DNA of 64,000 bases from Mycolicibacterium sp. MU0050. GTDB taxonomy: Bacteria; Actinomycetota; Actinomycetes; Mycobacteriales; Mycobacteriaceae. The translations under genes were made by a program, and so were the position numbers. The stretch is from assembly GCF_963378085.1 (NCBI RefSeq), contig NZ_OY726395.1, positions 2,728,001 through 2,792,000 on the forward strand. Reading direction: 5' to 3'. Each line of letters opens with the position of its first letter. Position 1 is the stretch's first letter. This document shows positions 1 to 8,376 of this stretch, piece after piece. Under the pieces are notes generated by a model. That model was given only the letters and a program-made list of their open reading frames with translations, was not told where the DNA came from and did not search any database.

Positions 1-366
1 GCGGCGCTGTCGGCGTGGGGGCTGTACCGGTTCAATCAGATCCTGGCGGAGCTGCCCCGGGCGGCCGGCGAGACTCTGGCGGAACGGCTCGCCGCCGAGG
101 CGTCCCGCTACCAACTGGCGTTCTCCATGCAGTACGGCGAGATGTTCGGGGTCACCGCGATCGTCTGCGTCGTCGGCGCGGTGATCGGTCTGCTCATCGC
201 CGGCAAGCACACCCAGGCCGACGATGCACCCGTCGACGCCGCGCCGGACCCGCGAGCCGAGACCGAACCCGCCACCGAGGTGCTCAGCGCCGCCCGGGGT
301 GCCGACGCCGCGACCACGCGGCTGCCCGGCGCCGGCGGCGCACACCGGCGACGCGACCCGCGCTAG
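1..366 (+). CDS. C-terminal end of MFS drug/lipid exporter (P55-like), 5' truncated
   Basis: The reading frame is open from base 1 to a TAG at 364-366, leaving 121 residues of a larger protein. A hydrophobic helix (about residues 49-68, FGVTAIVCVVGAVIGLLIAG) is followed by a charged Ala/Glu/Arg-rich cytoplasmic tail, as at the end of 14-helix DHA2 major facilitator proteins. In M. tuberculosis the gene next to ribD, in the opposite orientation, is the efflux pump P55 (Rv1410c), which works with lipoprotein LprG in triacylglyceride transport to the outer membrane. Orientation relative to ribD is the same here, so P55 orthology is likely. That rests on synteny and the tail only, because the transport core lies outside the window. 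Confidence 0.75.
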   Translation, partial: AALSAWGLYRFNQILAELPRAAGETLAERLAAEASRYQLAFSMQYGEMFGVTAIVCVVGAVIGLLIAGKHTQADDAPVDAAPDPRAETEPATEVLSAARGADAATTRLPGAGGAHRRRDPR

Positions 367-416
367 GAGTTGCGACGCCGGTGTGATCGGCGGGCACGAT
401 CGGGTACCCGGCGGGT

Positions 417-977
417 ATGACAAACGATCTGACTGGCAAGAAGGTCGCCTTCCTCGTTGCCCCGGAAGGCGTGGAGCAGGTGGAGCTCACCCAGCCCTGG
501 GAGGCTGTGCAGCAGGCCGGCGGCACGCCGGTGTTGGTGTCGACCGAGACCGGCAAGGTCCAGGCGTTCAACCACCTCACCGAGGCGGACGTCTTCGAGG
601 CCGAGGTGGCCGCCGCGGACGCGCAGCCCGCCGACTTCGTGGGTCTGGTCTTGCCCGGCGGGGTGGCCAACCCCGACAACCTGCGCACCGACGCCGGCGC
701 CGTGCGGTTCGCCAAGGGCTTCTTCGAGGCCGGAAAACCCGTCGCGGTCATCTGCCACGCCCCCTGGACGCTGGTCGAGGCGGACGTGGTGCGGGGCCGC
801 ACGCTCACATCGTGGCCGAGCGTGCGCACCGACATCGTCAACGCCGGCGGCACCTGGGTGGACCAGGAGGTCGCGGTGTGCACGGGCGGACCCAACACCC
901 TGGTGTCCAGCCGCAAGCCCGACGACCTGCCCGCGTTCTGCGCCAAGACCGTTGAGGTGCTGGCGAATTCGGCCTAG
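417..977 (+). CDS. DJ-1/PfpI family protein (putative glyoxalase/deglycase or amidase-like)
   Basis: 186 residues with the single alpha/beta DJ-1/PfpI fold. The nucleophile elbow is visible as VICHAPW, with Cys113 followed by His114, as in PfpI/YhbO enzymes. Glu at about residue 20 (EGVEQVEL) fits the conserved acidic partner of the active Cys, and the LTSWPSVRTDIVNAGG segment is typical of the subfamily. Family members are reported as glyoxalase III, protein deglycase or intracellular peptidase, so the exact reaction cannot be assigned. No signal peptide; cytosolic. The gene stands between the exporter and ribD, converges on ribD with 7 bases between the stops, and is probably transcribed alone. 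The ATG at 417 has a weak G-rich ribosome-binding stretch directly upstream. Confidence 0.85.
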   Translation: MTNDLTGKKVAFLVAPEGVEQVELTQPWEAVQQAGGTPVLVSTETGKVQAFNHLTEADVFEAEVAAADAQPADFVGLVLPGGVANPDNLRTDAGAVRFAKGFFEAGKPVAVICHAPWTLVEADVVRGRTLTSWPSVRTDIVNAGGTWVDQEVAVCTGGPNTLVSSRKPDDLPAFCAKTVEVLANSA

Positions 978-984
978 CGGCGGT

Positions 985-2004
985 TCAGGCCGGCACCAGG
1001 CTCAACAGCACGTCGGGGCCCACCCGGTCCACGCCGTCGTACCGCCAGCGGGGGGCCTGCGCGAGGGTGTCCACGCCGACGGCATCGACGATGGTGTTGG
1101 GGCCGCCGATCAGGATCGGCGCCACGTAGGCCAGGATCCGGTCGACGTAGCCGGCCCGGAGAAACGCCGAGGCCAGCGCCGGACCGGACTCCAAGAACAG
1201 ATCCGTTCGATCGCCCAGTGCGCGCAGCACCTCGGCGGGATCGCGGGTGCGGAGCAGTTCGGTGGGCGAATCCGCGTTGCGCACTTTGTAATTCGCGCCG
1301 ATCTCGCGCAGACCGACCACGACCCGCAGCGGTTGTCGGTCATACAGCGCCCCGTCGGAGGTGCGGGCGGTCAGGGCGGGATCGTCGGCGAACACCGTGC
1401 CGGTTCCCACGATCACCGCGTCGGCCGCCGCGCGGCGCAGATGGACGTCGGCGCGCGCCTGCGGGCTGGTGATCCACTGGCTGGTGCCGTCGGCCGCCGC
1501 GCTGCGCCCGTCGATGCTGCCGGCGACCTTCCAGGTGACGTGGGGTCGCCCGGTCCGCAGTTTGTGTAACCACTCCCGTAGCGAGCCGGCGGCGACCTCG
1601 TCGGCGAGCACCCCCGGCACCGTGCCGACACCGGCCGCGGCGAGCCGGCCCGCGCCGTCGGCGGCGACGGGGTTCGGGTCGGCCACCGCGTATACGACGG
1701 TCGAGATGCCCGCAGCCAGAAGCGCATCCACGCAGGGCGGGGTGCGGCCGTGATGGTTGCACGGCTCCAACGTCACCACGGCGGTACCGCCGCGGGCCCG
1801 CTCGCCGGCCGCCCGCAATGCGACGACCTCGGCATGCGCGCCGCCCACGGGTTCGGTGGCGCCCCGGCCGACGATGTCGCCGGCCGCATCCAGTACGACG
1901 GCGCCGACCGGCGGATTCGGATAGGTGGTGCCCTTGATCCGCTCCGCCTCGGCGATGGCCGCCCGCATGGCGCCGTCGAAACCCATCGCGGGGTCGAGAC
2001 TCAC
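985..2004 (-). CDS. ribD: Bifunctional riboflavin biosynthesis deaminase/reductase RibD
   Basis: 339 residues catalysing the second and third steps of riboflavin synthesis: deamination of the pyrimidine ring and NADPH-dependent reduction of the ribosyl side chain. The N-terminal cytidine-deaminase-type zinc site is intact: His57-Ala-Glu59 in GGAHAEV, then Pro81-Cys82 and Cys91 in the segment [13 protein letters not shown]. The reductase domain starts near residue 150 ([17 protein letters not shown]) and reaches the C-terminus. The ATG overlaps the rpe stop by 4 bases (ATGA), so the two are translationally coupled. M. tuberculosis has the same rpe-ribG pair. The gene converges with the PfpI gene. 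Confidence 0.95.
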   Translation of the reverse strand: MSLDPAMGFDGAMRAAIAEAERIKGTTYPNPPVGAVVLDAAGDIVGRGATEPVGGAHAEVVALRAAGERARGGTAVVTLEPCNHHGRTPPCVDALLAAGISTVVYAVADPNPVAADGAGRLAAAGVGTVPGVLADEVAAGSLREWLHKLRTGRPHVTWKVAGSIDGRSAAADGTSQWITSPQARADVHLRRAAADAVIVGTGTVFADDPALTARTSDGALYDRQPLRVVVGLREIGANYKVRNADSPTELLRTRDPAEVLRALGDRTDLFLESGPALASAFLRAGYVDRILAYVAPILIGGPNTIVDAVGVDTLAQAPRWRYDGVDRVGPDVLLSLVPA

Positions 2005-2690
2005 AGCCGCAGATGCGGCGAGGCCGAGGCGGCCTGGTCGCGCAGCGACCGCACCGCCGCGGCGGGATCGTCGGCGCCGTAGACCGCCGAGCCCGCGACG
2101 AAGCAGTCGACGCCGGCGGCGGCGGCCTGCTCGATGGTGTCGGCGTTGATCCCGCCGTCGATCTCGACGAGGATCTTCAACTCCCCCGCGTCGATGAGCC
2201 GACGCGCGATCTCCACCTTCGGCAGCACCTCGGGAATGAACTTCTGTCCGCCGAAGCCCGGTTCGACCGACATGATCAGCAGGGTGTCGAACTCCCGCAG
2301 GATCTCCAGGTAGGGCTCCAACGGGGTGCCCGGCTTGATCGCCAGCCCGGCCTTGGCCCCGGCGGCGCGGATGTCGCGGGCCACCCCGACCGGATGGCTG
2401 GTGGCCTCGGCGTGGAAGGTGACGTTGTGGGCGCCGGCCTCGGCGTACGGGGGCGCCCAGCGTTCAGGTTCGGCGATCATCAGGTGACAATCCATCGGGA
2501 TGTCGGTCACCTTCAGCAGGCTTTCCACCACGGGCATACCGATCGTCAGGTTCGGGACGAAGTGGTTGTCCATGACGTCGACGTGCAGCCAATCGGCCCC
2601 GGCGACCGCGGCGGTCTCCTCGGCCAATCGGGCGAAATCGGCAGCCAGGATCGACGGCGCGATCATCGGGGTATCGGGCGACTTCGACAT
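2001..2690 (-). CDS. rpe: Ribulose-phosphate 3-epimerase
   Basis: 229 residues, normal length for this TIM-barrel enzyme, which interconverts ribulose-5-phosphate and xylulose-5-phosphate in the pentose phosphate pathway. Metal and catalytic residues are present: His36 and Asp38 in [13 protein letters not shown], His69 in MDCHLM, Asp178 in VEIDGG, and the phosphate-binding GSAVYG near the end. Coupled to ribD by an ATGA overlap; its product pool supplies the ribulose-5-phosphate used in riboflavin synthesis. Upstream, only 9 bases separate it from the acyltransferase-like gene, so all three may share a transcript. In M. tuberculosis rsmB lies directly upstream of rpe; here about 16.6 kb intervenes. 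Confidence 0.96.
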   Translation of the reverse strand: MSKSPDTPMIAPSILAADFARLAEETAAVAGADWLHVDVMDNHFVPNLTIGMPVVESLLKVTDIPMDCHLMIAEPERWAPPYAEAGAHNVTFHAEATSHPVGVARDIRAAGAKAGLAIKPGTPLEPYLEILREFDTLLIMSVEPGFGGQKFIPEVLPKVEIARRLIDAGELKILVEIDGGINADTIEQAAAAGVDCFVAGSAVYGADDPAAAVRSLRDQAASASPHLRL

Positions 2691-2699
2691 GGGCTCACC

Positions 2700-4043
2700 C
2701 TACTGTGCACCCGGGCAGCCCAGGAGTTGAGTGCGGCGATCGAACCGGCCCGACGCCATGGTGTACATCCGGTCGCCGACGGTGTTCAGCGCGGCGTCGA
2801 TGCGCTCGGGATCGAAGACGTTGCCGTGGAACTCAGCGGTGAGCCAGAGGTTGCCCGACATCGCCGCCGAGGTGACGGTGATGCCCTCGGGCCCGGCGGG
2901 ATCGCTGGCGACCAGCATGTACGCCGAAGCCGGATCGGTGAGCGGCCACCGGCCCGAGTTCGGGGGCCAGCCGACGTTGGAGTGCAGCAACCGCATGCGT
3001 GGCCGAGCCGGGTGCAGGTCCTCGGCGTCCTGGCGGTGCAGGCGGGCCTTGAGGGTGCCCATCAGCAGGTTGGCCACCGGCCGCCCGCTGCGCGCGGAGC
3101 GATCCATCTCCGCCTGCAACCGGGCCAGGCCGCCCGCGCCGAGGGTGTAGTCCAGGCCCGCGGTGAACGGGCCCAGCGTGCTCGGCGCCGCCCCCAGATA
3201 GCGGCGGACGTCGAAGGGGATCTTGACCGTGTCGTCGACCCCCGGACCGGTATCGGCGAACGCCTCCCACAGCGCGTACGTGCACAGGGCCACCAGGCTC
3301 ACACCGGGAAGGTGGACGTCGCGCTGGCGTCGGATCTCGGCGACCGCCGCGGCGGGCAGCCCCACCACCCGGGTGGTGGGGGCGGGACGGAACGGCCGGA
3401 CCGGCGCCGCGTCCGCCTGATCCACCCGGTGTGCGGTCGCCTGCAAGGTCGCGCGGTCCCGATACTCCTTGACCACCGAGGCGACTCGATGGGGACTCGT
3501 GCCGAAGGTGCGCAGCGCGGCGCGCAGCACAGGGGAACGGCGGCTGCGGTACGCGGCGAGCAGGTCCGGGTCGGCGGGGTCGACGGCGCCGAGCAACACA
3601 TCGAGGATCAGATGGACGAAGGCCACCTCCCCCAGCCCATGACAGAAGTCGATCGCCAATTGGTCACCGGCGCAGAGGATGCGGAGGCCACCGTCGATGT
3701 CGCGGTCGCGCAGGGCGCGCACCTGCGGCAGTAGCGCGGTGAGCGGGGATCCCGGCGGCGGGGCATCCGCCGCGTGGATGACCCGGGCCGCCTGCACGGG
3801 GATCTGCCGCCAGCGGCGGCTCTCCAGCGCCGGCTGCAGACTCAAGCGGGCCGGATTCCCGTGCTCGGCGAGCGCGGTGTAGCGGTCGAGGAGTTCGGCC
3901 CGCGACGGCAACTCCAGCGGGCCCACCAGCACCGTGGTCCAGCGCCGGGCGTGCTCCACGTCGAGCGCCGCGACTCGGACGCGTTTCAGCGGTTCGGCGA
4001 CGGCGCGGCCCGGGAACGACGACCGGCCCCCTTTGCCGGGCAA
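2700..4043 (-). CDS. Diverged condensation/WS-DGAT-superfamily acyltransferase-like protein
   Basis: 447 residues if the TTG at 4043 is the start. The overall pattern, with an Arg-rich N-terminal strand, a HxxxE motif in DFCHGLGEVAF (His135) where CoA-dependent acyltransferases have HHxxxDG, and a late SNVGWPP segment, suggests the two-lobed fold of mycobacterial wax synthase/PapA/condensation enzymes. The Asp of the motif is replaced by Glu, so activity is doubtful. No signal peptide or membrane segment. The start is uncertain: the TTG lies inside a strong hairpin (4025-4051), no good ribosome-binding site precedes it, and the next in-frame GTG is at 3959. It lies 9 bases upstream of rpe and belongs to the block absent between rsmB and rpe in M. 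tuberculosis. Substrate unknown. Confidence 0.5.
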   Translation of the reverse strand: MPGKGGRSSFPGRAVAEPLKRVRVAALDVEHARRWTTVLVGPLELPSRAELLDRYTALAEHGNPARLSLQPALESRRWRQIPVQAARVIHAADAPPPGSPLTALLPQVRALRDRDIDGGLRILCAGDQLAIDFCHGLGEVAFVHLILDVLLGAVDPADPDLLAAYRSRRSPVLRAALRTFGTSPHRVASVVKEYRDRATLQATAHRVDQADAAPVRPFRPAPTTRVVGLPAAAVAEIRRQRDVHLPGVSLVALCTYALWEAFADTGPGVDDTVKIPFDVRRYLGAAPSTLGPFTAGLDYTLGAGGLARLQAEMDRSARSGRPVANLLMGTLKARLHRQDAEDLHPARPRMRLLHSNVGWPPNSGRWPLTDPASAYMLVASDPAGPEGITVTSAAMSGNLWLTAEFHGNVFDPERIDAALNTVGDRMYTMASGRFDRRTQLLGCPGAQ

Positions 4044-4051
4044 AGGGGGCC
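4025..4051. terminator. Strong GC hairpin, probable intrinsic terminator without U-tract
   Basis: Two perfectly complementary 12-base arms (4025-4036 and 4040-4051) enclose a 3-base loop. The hairpin lies 22 bases beyond the stop of the exported protein gene at 4073-5794 and is followed on neither strand by a clear U-run. Mycobacterial intrinsic terminators often lack U-tracts, so this is a good terminator candidate for the upstream gene. It overlaps the only available start (TTG 4043) of the next gene, so it may instead attenuate translation there. Confidence 0.6.
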
Positions 4052-4072
4052 AGCCGCGTCTGGGTCCGAGTG

Positions 4073-5794
4073 CTATTCGTTGCTCCCGGACTTGCTCTTG
4101 CTCTTCGAATCGCTACCGCTGTCCGACTTGCCGCTGTCCGACTTGCCACTGTCCGACTTGCCGCTCTCGGACTTGTCGCTGCCGGACTTGCTGCCCGCCG
4201 ACTTGCTGTCGGACGTGCTGCCGTCCGACTTGGCGGCACCGGAGTCACCGTTCTCGGACTTGCTCTCCGCGGAGTCGCCGCCCGACTTGGTGTTACCCGA
4301 CGTGCGACTGTCCGACCTGCTCGACTCACCCTTGCCGAAGCGGTCGGCGAGCTTGTTCCGGATCGACCGGAACTTGCTGGATCGGCTCTTCTCGACGGCG
4401 CTCTTGGCCGATTCGGCCGCCGGATCCGCCTGATCCGCCGACGCAGGCAGGTCCTCGACAGCGGTGTCCGTCTCGGCCGGGGCGGGCTCGGCCGGGGTCG
4501 TCTCGGTGTCGGTCGTGGGTGTGGTCTGGACGGCCTCCTCCCCCGCCTCGACCTTGTCCACCGGCGTGGTCTCGGCCGGAACCGTTTCGCCGTCGGTCGC
4601 CGGAGTGGTCTCCACCACCTCGGTCTCGTCGGCCTCGATCACCTTCTCGACAGCGTCCTCGGTGGCCTTGTCGGCTTCCGCCTCCGGCGACAACGCGTCG
4701 AGATCCAGGCTCAGCAGCTTGCTCGCCCGGGTCAGGCTCGTCGAGATCGCCTCCGGCAGCGCAGATTCCGGTGCCACGGTGAGTGCCATGGTCTCCGGCA
4801 CGGCCGGGAAGCGCGGATTGATCAGCGCCCAGGTGATCTCCCGCGGCAGGGTGAACGCGAAGTACTCCAGCGTGCCGCGGTTGGTGAGCACACCGGCCCA
4901 GTCCCACGGCTGGTCGCTCACCCGCGGGTTGTAGCCGTTGAGGTAGGCGTTGAGCGTCTTGGGCGCGATGTCCAACAGCTCGCCGATCGCATTCTCCCAG
5001 TCGTTCGCCTTCACGGCCGCGGCGATGTCGTCGAGGCCCTCGGTGAACTGGAAGGCCGCGGTGACGATGGGCCCCAGGGTGAACAGGGTGAAGTCGGTGA
5101 CCGCACCGCCTTGTCCGTCCGGGCCGACCAGCATGGCGTCCCAGACGTTGGCCAGCCGGTGGGCCCCGATGGTTTCGAGGATCTCACTGCCGATCGTGAG
5201 TTCCTTCAGCAGCGGCCAGGCTCCGCTGCCGAGGCTCCACAGGAAGTACTGGTTGAATTCGGCGAAGGCGTTGTTGAACTGCTGGTTCTGGAGGTAGCCG
5301 GCGACGTTCTCGAGCATCCCGTTGAAGTCGGGAAGATCATCAGGGACGTTCGGGTCCTGTTCCTGGCTCGCCTCGATCGCGGCCTGGATCCGCTCGGCGT
5401 AGCTGGGCAGGTTGTTGAGCACCTGCTGCCAACCCGCGGTGTTGGTCAGCACACCGGCGAACTCCTCCAGCACCACCGGGACCGCGCCGGCCAGCTCCTG
5501 CGCCAGCTGCGGGTACAGGGTACTCATCTCGTTCAGGCCGTACTGAACGTGACCGAAGGCGGTGTTGAGGGTGTTCTGCCAGGTCTGCAGCGGGTTGGCG
5601 GCGGCGGCCAGCTGGACATCGCGGGCCTGCGCCGTCGCCAGGGCGGGCACCGCCGCCGTCGCCGGGCTGGCCGTGATCGCCGACGCACCGACGAGTGCGA
5701 CGCCGACGACCAGCGCCCGCTTACGCAACGGTGTGGAACGTGGAGACTCCGCCGGGGCCGCTGGCCCCGGCTGAGCAGAAGGTTCGAACGCCAT
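4073..5794 (-). CDS. Exported protein, GjpA-porin-like, with Ser/Lys/Asp-rich C-terminal tail
   Basis: 573 residues. A basic N-terminus (RKR near residue 25), a hydrophobic stretch (ALVVGVALVGASAITA) and an Ala-x-Ala cleavage region (SPATAAV, about residue 46) make a signal peptide. Residues about 55-330 are helical and rich in Gln, Asn, Trp and Phe (for example LQTWQNTLNTAFGHVQYG). They recall the mycobacterial proteins often named outer membrane porin GjpA; this is an impression from pattern, not an alignment. Residues about 370-450 are Thr/Glu/Pro rich, and the last ~110 residues are almost only Ser, Lys, Asp, Gly, with SGKSD units encoded by 15-base repeats. AGGAG stands 5 bases before the ATG. 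A strong hairpin follows the stop. Likely cell-envelope or secreted; function unproven. Confidence 0.55.
   Translation of the reverse strand: MAFEPSAQPGPAAPAESPRSTPLRKRALVVGVALVGASAITASPATAAVPALATAQARDVQLAAAANPLQTWQNTLNTAFGHVQYGLNEMSTLYPQLAQELAGAVPVVLEEFAGVLTNTAGWQQVLNNLPSYAERIQAAIEASQEQDPNVPDDLPDFNGMLENVAGYLQNQQFNNAFAEFNQYFLWSLGSGAWPLLKELTIGSEILETIGAHRLANVWDAMLVGPDGQGGAVTDFTLFTLGPIVTAAFQFTEGLDDIAAAVKANDWENAIGELLDIAPKTLNAYLNGYNPRVSDQPWDWAGVLTNRGTLEYFAFTLPREITWALINPRFPAVPETMALTVAPESALPEAISTSLTRASKLLSLDLDALSPEAEADKATEDAVEKVIEADETEVVETTPATDGETVPAETTPVDKVEAGEEAVQTTPTTDTETTPAEPAPAETDTAVEDLPASADQADPAAESAKSAVEKSRSSKFRSIRNKLADRFGKGESSRSDSRTSGNTKSGGDSAESKSENGDSGAAKSDGSTSDSKSAGSKSGSDKSESGKSDSGKSDSGKSDSGSDSKSKSKSGSNE
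4116..4175. repeat. 15-bp tandem repeat, four units, coding for SGKSD-type repeats
   Basis: Four adjacent 15-base units (4116-4130, 4131-4145, 4146-4160, 4161-4175) share the core ccgctgtccgacttg with 0-3 changes. They lie in the reading frame of the exported protein on the minus strand and encode repeated Lys-Ser-Asp-Ser/Glu-Gly units. Such in-frame arrays can expand or contract without frameshift. Confidence 0.85.
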
Positions 5795-6165
5795 GGTTCT
5801 CCTGGGTCAGGGGTGTGAAATGAATGGCCATCCGGCCGCCTGAAGATTAGCTGAGACTTTGTTGATGAACAACTGGTTCCTATTTGCTATTCAACGGTCT
5901 ATTTGAATTCATATCGGATTTCCAGTCGGCCCCATTTACCACATCCATATCGCAGCGCGGGAGGTACGTAGTAACTTGAATTCAACTGTGCTTCATCTGT
6001 TTTCATCTCCACGCCCCTGCGCCACCAAAACTAACGAACCTTCTCGTACCGAAGACAGCAGCGATCGCCACGCCAGACGGACGCCCGCAGTTTGTCTTTG
6101 CTGTTATTTCGTGCGGTATTCGCCTTTATGGCCGCTTCGGAATTGGTCGGAGTCACCTTTCTGCG
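5795..6165. promoter_or_regulatory. A+T-rich intergenic region upstream of the exported protein gene
   Basis: 371 bases without a credible gene, strikingly richer in A and T than its surroundings. It separates the 3' end of the membrane-protein gene at 6166 from the 5' end of the exported-protein gene at 5794, so it should hold a promoter and control sites for the latter and the end of the glycan operon. The octamer TTGAATTC occurs twice (5903-5910 and 5976-5983); the second copy is part of a 10-base palindrome, 5976-5985. No clear intrinsic terminator was found. No promoter could be fixed with confidence. Confidence 0.5.
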
Positions 6166-8376
6166 TTACTCGATGCGGGCCGGCCGTATCCTCGGGTCGT
6201 AGTACTCGTTGACGGCACGGAAGATGACCGTCTCTCCGTCCGACACCACCAGGGTGAACTTCGGTGATCGGTGCAGCGCGTCCTGGACGATCTCCACGGC
6301 GTCGGGGCGGTAGTCGCCGTAATAGCGCAGGGCGCGATTGGACTGCTTGCTGAAGATGACGTAGGTCTCGTACACGCCATTGGGTATCTCGTTGATCAGC
6401 ATGTGCAGGTCGTGCTCGGAGGGAAAGTTCGCCTTGAGTTCCGGCAGGCGCGGATCCCGCCCATCCCACATGTCATAGGAGATCGGGTGGTCGTAATAGG
6501 AATTGAAGCGCGTCACGTCGACGTAGTCGGAGTTGACCCGGGTCGGCATGCCGCCCAGGCGCAACATGACATACCGCGTGCGCAACTCGGTGCCGGTCGT
6601 CAACTCGTTCATCAGCTCGATCTGCGCGGGAGTCTGGTAAACCAGCGGCCATAGCGCCACGTAACCGTGCAGCCCGGCCACCGACGCGGCGGTCAGCCCC
6701 AGCACGGCGGCTCCCCTGGCCGCGAAAGTGCGTGCGCCCGCTGCGGTTTTCGTCTTCCAGACCCCGTCGAGGGCCCCGACCACCGCCGGCGCGATCAGAA
6801 GCGACGTCCCCAGCAGCGCGTAGAGATACACCCGGAAGATCGCCTCGCCACCGTAGCTCTGCCCGAACAGCAGACCGAAGGACGAAAACGCGAGTACCGC
6901 GAGCGTGAACACCGGGCGCCGCCGGCGCCACCGCCACGCCGCGCACGCCAGCGCCGTGAGGATCACGACGGCCGACAGGCCACGCACCACCGCCGAGGTG
7001 AAATCCTTGGCCGGTAGCCCCGAGGTCACCACGTTGCTGGTCGCGTTGCTGACCGGGCTGCCGCCGGAGAGCAACCCGTAGGGCAGTACGGCTTCGAGGT
7101 TCATCAGCAGGTAGGCCAACACGATCACGCCCATTGCCGGGGCGATCCACCAGGGCCGGGCCCGCTTGGTCACGCACAGCACGGCCGCCACGCCCACAGC
7201 CCAGAACGGGGTGAGCTGATGGGTGGGAACAGTGGCCGCGTACACCAGGACCGCAAGCACGCCGCTGGCGGTGCTGCGCGGCGACGCCAGCAAGAGCACG
7301 ATCATCCCGAATGCCAACGCCAACGACCAGGCCTGCGGCGAGAAGTAGTCCTGGCCAACCCAGTTGGTGACCTCGAGCAGGAACGCGGCGGTCACGGCGG
7401 TGCGGCGGGAGAACCCGAGTACCCGCGCCGCACTGTACCCGATCACCGCCAGGACCACATGTATGACCGGCGCGAAAAGATGTGCCATGTCGATCGGCGC
7501 GACACCGGTGACCGCGCTGAACCATGCGGACGTCACGAAGAAGGACGCCCACTGGGCGTAGATGTCGGTGCCGTCAGGTGGGATCAGACCGTAGTCCATG
7601 ATGTAGTCGACGACGGCCAGGTGCTTGTAGGTCCAGTCGTAGAGCGGGACCTCCGTGGCCGCGAACGTGGTCACGCGGGACACGACGATCGCCGCGACGA
7701 TCGCCACCGCGCCCGAGAGCACCTGGCGGTAGCGCACCGCGACCAGCAATGCCCAGGCGCACAACGCAATACCGACCGCCAACATCGGGCCGGTGCCGGA
7801 GAACAGCAGGCCGTAGTAGCTGGCGTCTGTTCCGGGCAGGCCCGGTACCGCGATCAGCCACAGCGCCACCGCCAACCCGCTGAGAGACATCGAGAGATAC
7901 CGGGCCACAAGGGAGTCCGGGCCGGCGGACACCACCGTCTGCCAGCGCAGCGGGCGCGGCGCGGTCGAGATGTCGGCGCCGTGGCGGTAATACCAGTAGG
8001 CGCTGCTGAGCCCGACGGCCACCACCTGGACCCACAGCATGTCGTGTGGGCTCCACCGGTAGGACCACATCGCCACGATCGAGACCAGCGTGGTGATCGT
8101 CATACCCAGCACCGGCACCGTCGCCAACCGGGCCCGCGGCGGGATGCGCACCCACGTCAGGACCGCCGCTCCGGGACCCACCGCGATGAACACCAGCAGA
8201 CAGACGGCACGCAGCACCGGCGGCAGACCCGTCAACGCCAGCGCGCCGGCCGCGGCCCCCACCACCGCGAGATCAACCTGACGGATGTTGGGCACCAGGA
8301 CCCGGCCCTGCCGCACTGCGCCCGGCGAAACCGCGCGGCGGGGCCGTGTCCGTGGGGGATCGATGGTCGCGGTCAT
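6166..8376 (-). CDS. Large polytopic membrane protein, GT-C-like, of the glycan operon
   Basis: 736 residues from the ATG at 8376, chosen because it overlaps the upstream glycosyltransferase stop (ATGA); an in-frame extension to 8559 looks non-coding. After a short basic N-terminus there are roughly 14-16 hydrophobic helices up to about residue 580, then a soluble C-terminal domain of about 150 residues (from NSDYVDVTRFNSYYDHP). The loop YDWTYKHLAVVDYIMDYG carries Asp, His and Tyr residues of the kind found in the first periplasmic loop of GT-C glycosyltransferases and polysaccharide polymerases. I infer a lipid-linked-sugar-dependent transferase or polymerase acting outside the membrane. Last gene of a six-gene operon. 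A purely structural role is possible. Confidence 0.6.
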   Translation of the reverse strand: MTATIDPPRTRPRRAVSPGAVRQGRVLVPNIRQVDLAVVGAAAGALALTGLPPVLRAVCLLVFIAVGPGAAVLTWVRIPPRARLATVPVLGMTITTLVSIVAMWSYRWSPHDMLWVQVVAVGLSSAYWYYRHGADISTAPRPLRWQTVVSAGPDSLVARYLSMSLSGLAVALWLIAVPGLPGTDASYYGLLFSGTGPMLAVGIALCAWALLVAVRYRQVLSGAVAIVAAIVVSRVTTFAATEVPLYDWTYKHLAVVDYIMDYGLIPPDGTDIYAQWASFFVTSAWFSAVTGVAPIDMAHLFAPVIHVVLAVIGYSAARVLGFSRRTAVTAAFLLEVTNWVGQDYFSPQAWSLALAFGMIVLLLASPRSTASGVLAVLVYAATVPTHQLTPFWAVGVAAVLCVTKRARPWWIAPAMGVIVLAYLLMNLEAVLPYGLLSGGSPVSNATSNVVTSGLPAKDFTSAVVRGLSAVVILTALACAAWRWRRRRPVFTLAVLAFSSFGLLFGQSYGGEAIFRVYLYALLGTSLLIAPAVVGALDGVWKTKTAAGARTFAARGAAVLGLTAASVAGLHGYVALWPLVYQTPAQIELMNELTTGTELRTRYVMLRLGGMPTRVNSDYVDVTRFNSYYDHPISYDMWDGRDPRLPELKANFPSEHDLHMLINEIPNGVYETYVIFSKQSNRALRYYGDYRPDAVEIVQDALHRSPKFTLVVSDGETVIFRAVNEYYDPRIRPARIE

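Noticed and set aside
5976..6212. 79-codon plus-strand frame in the A+T-rich intergenic region
   Set aside because: No ribosome-binding site, odd composition, and it runs into the antisense of the next gene.
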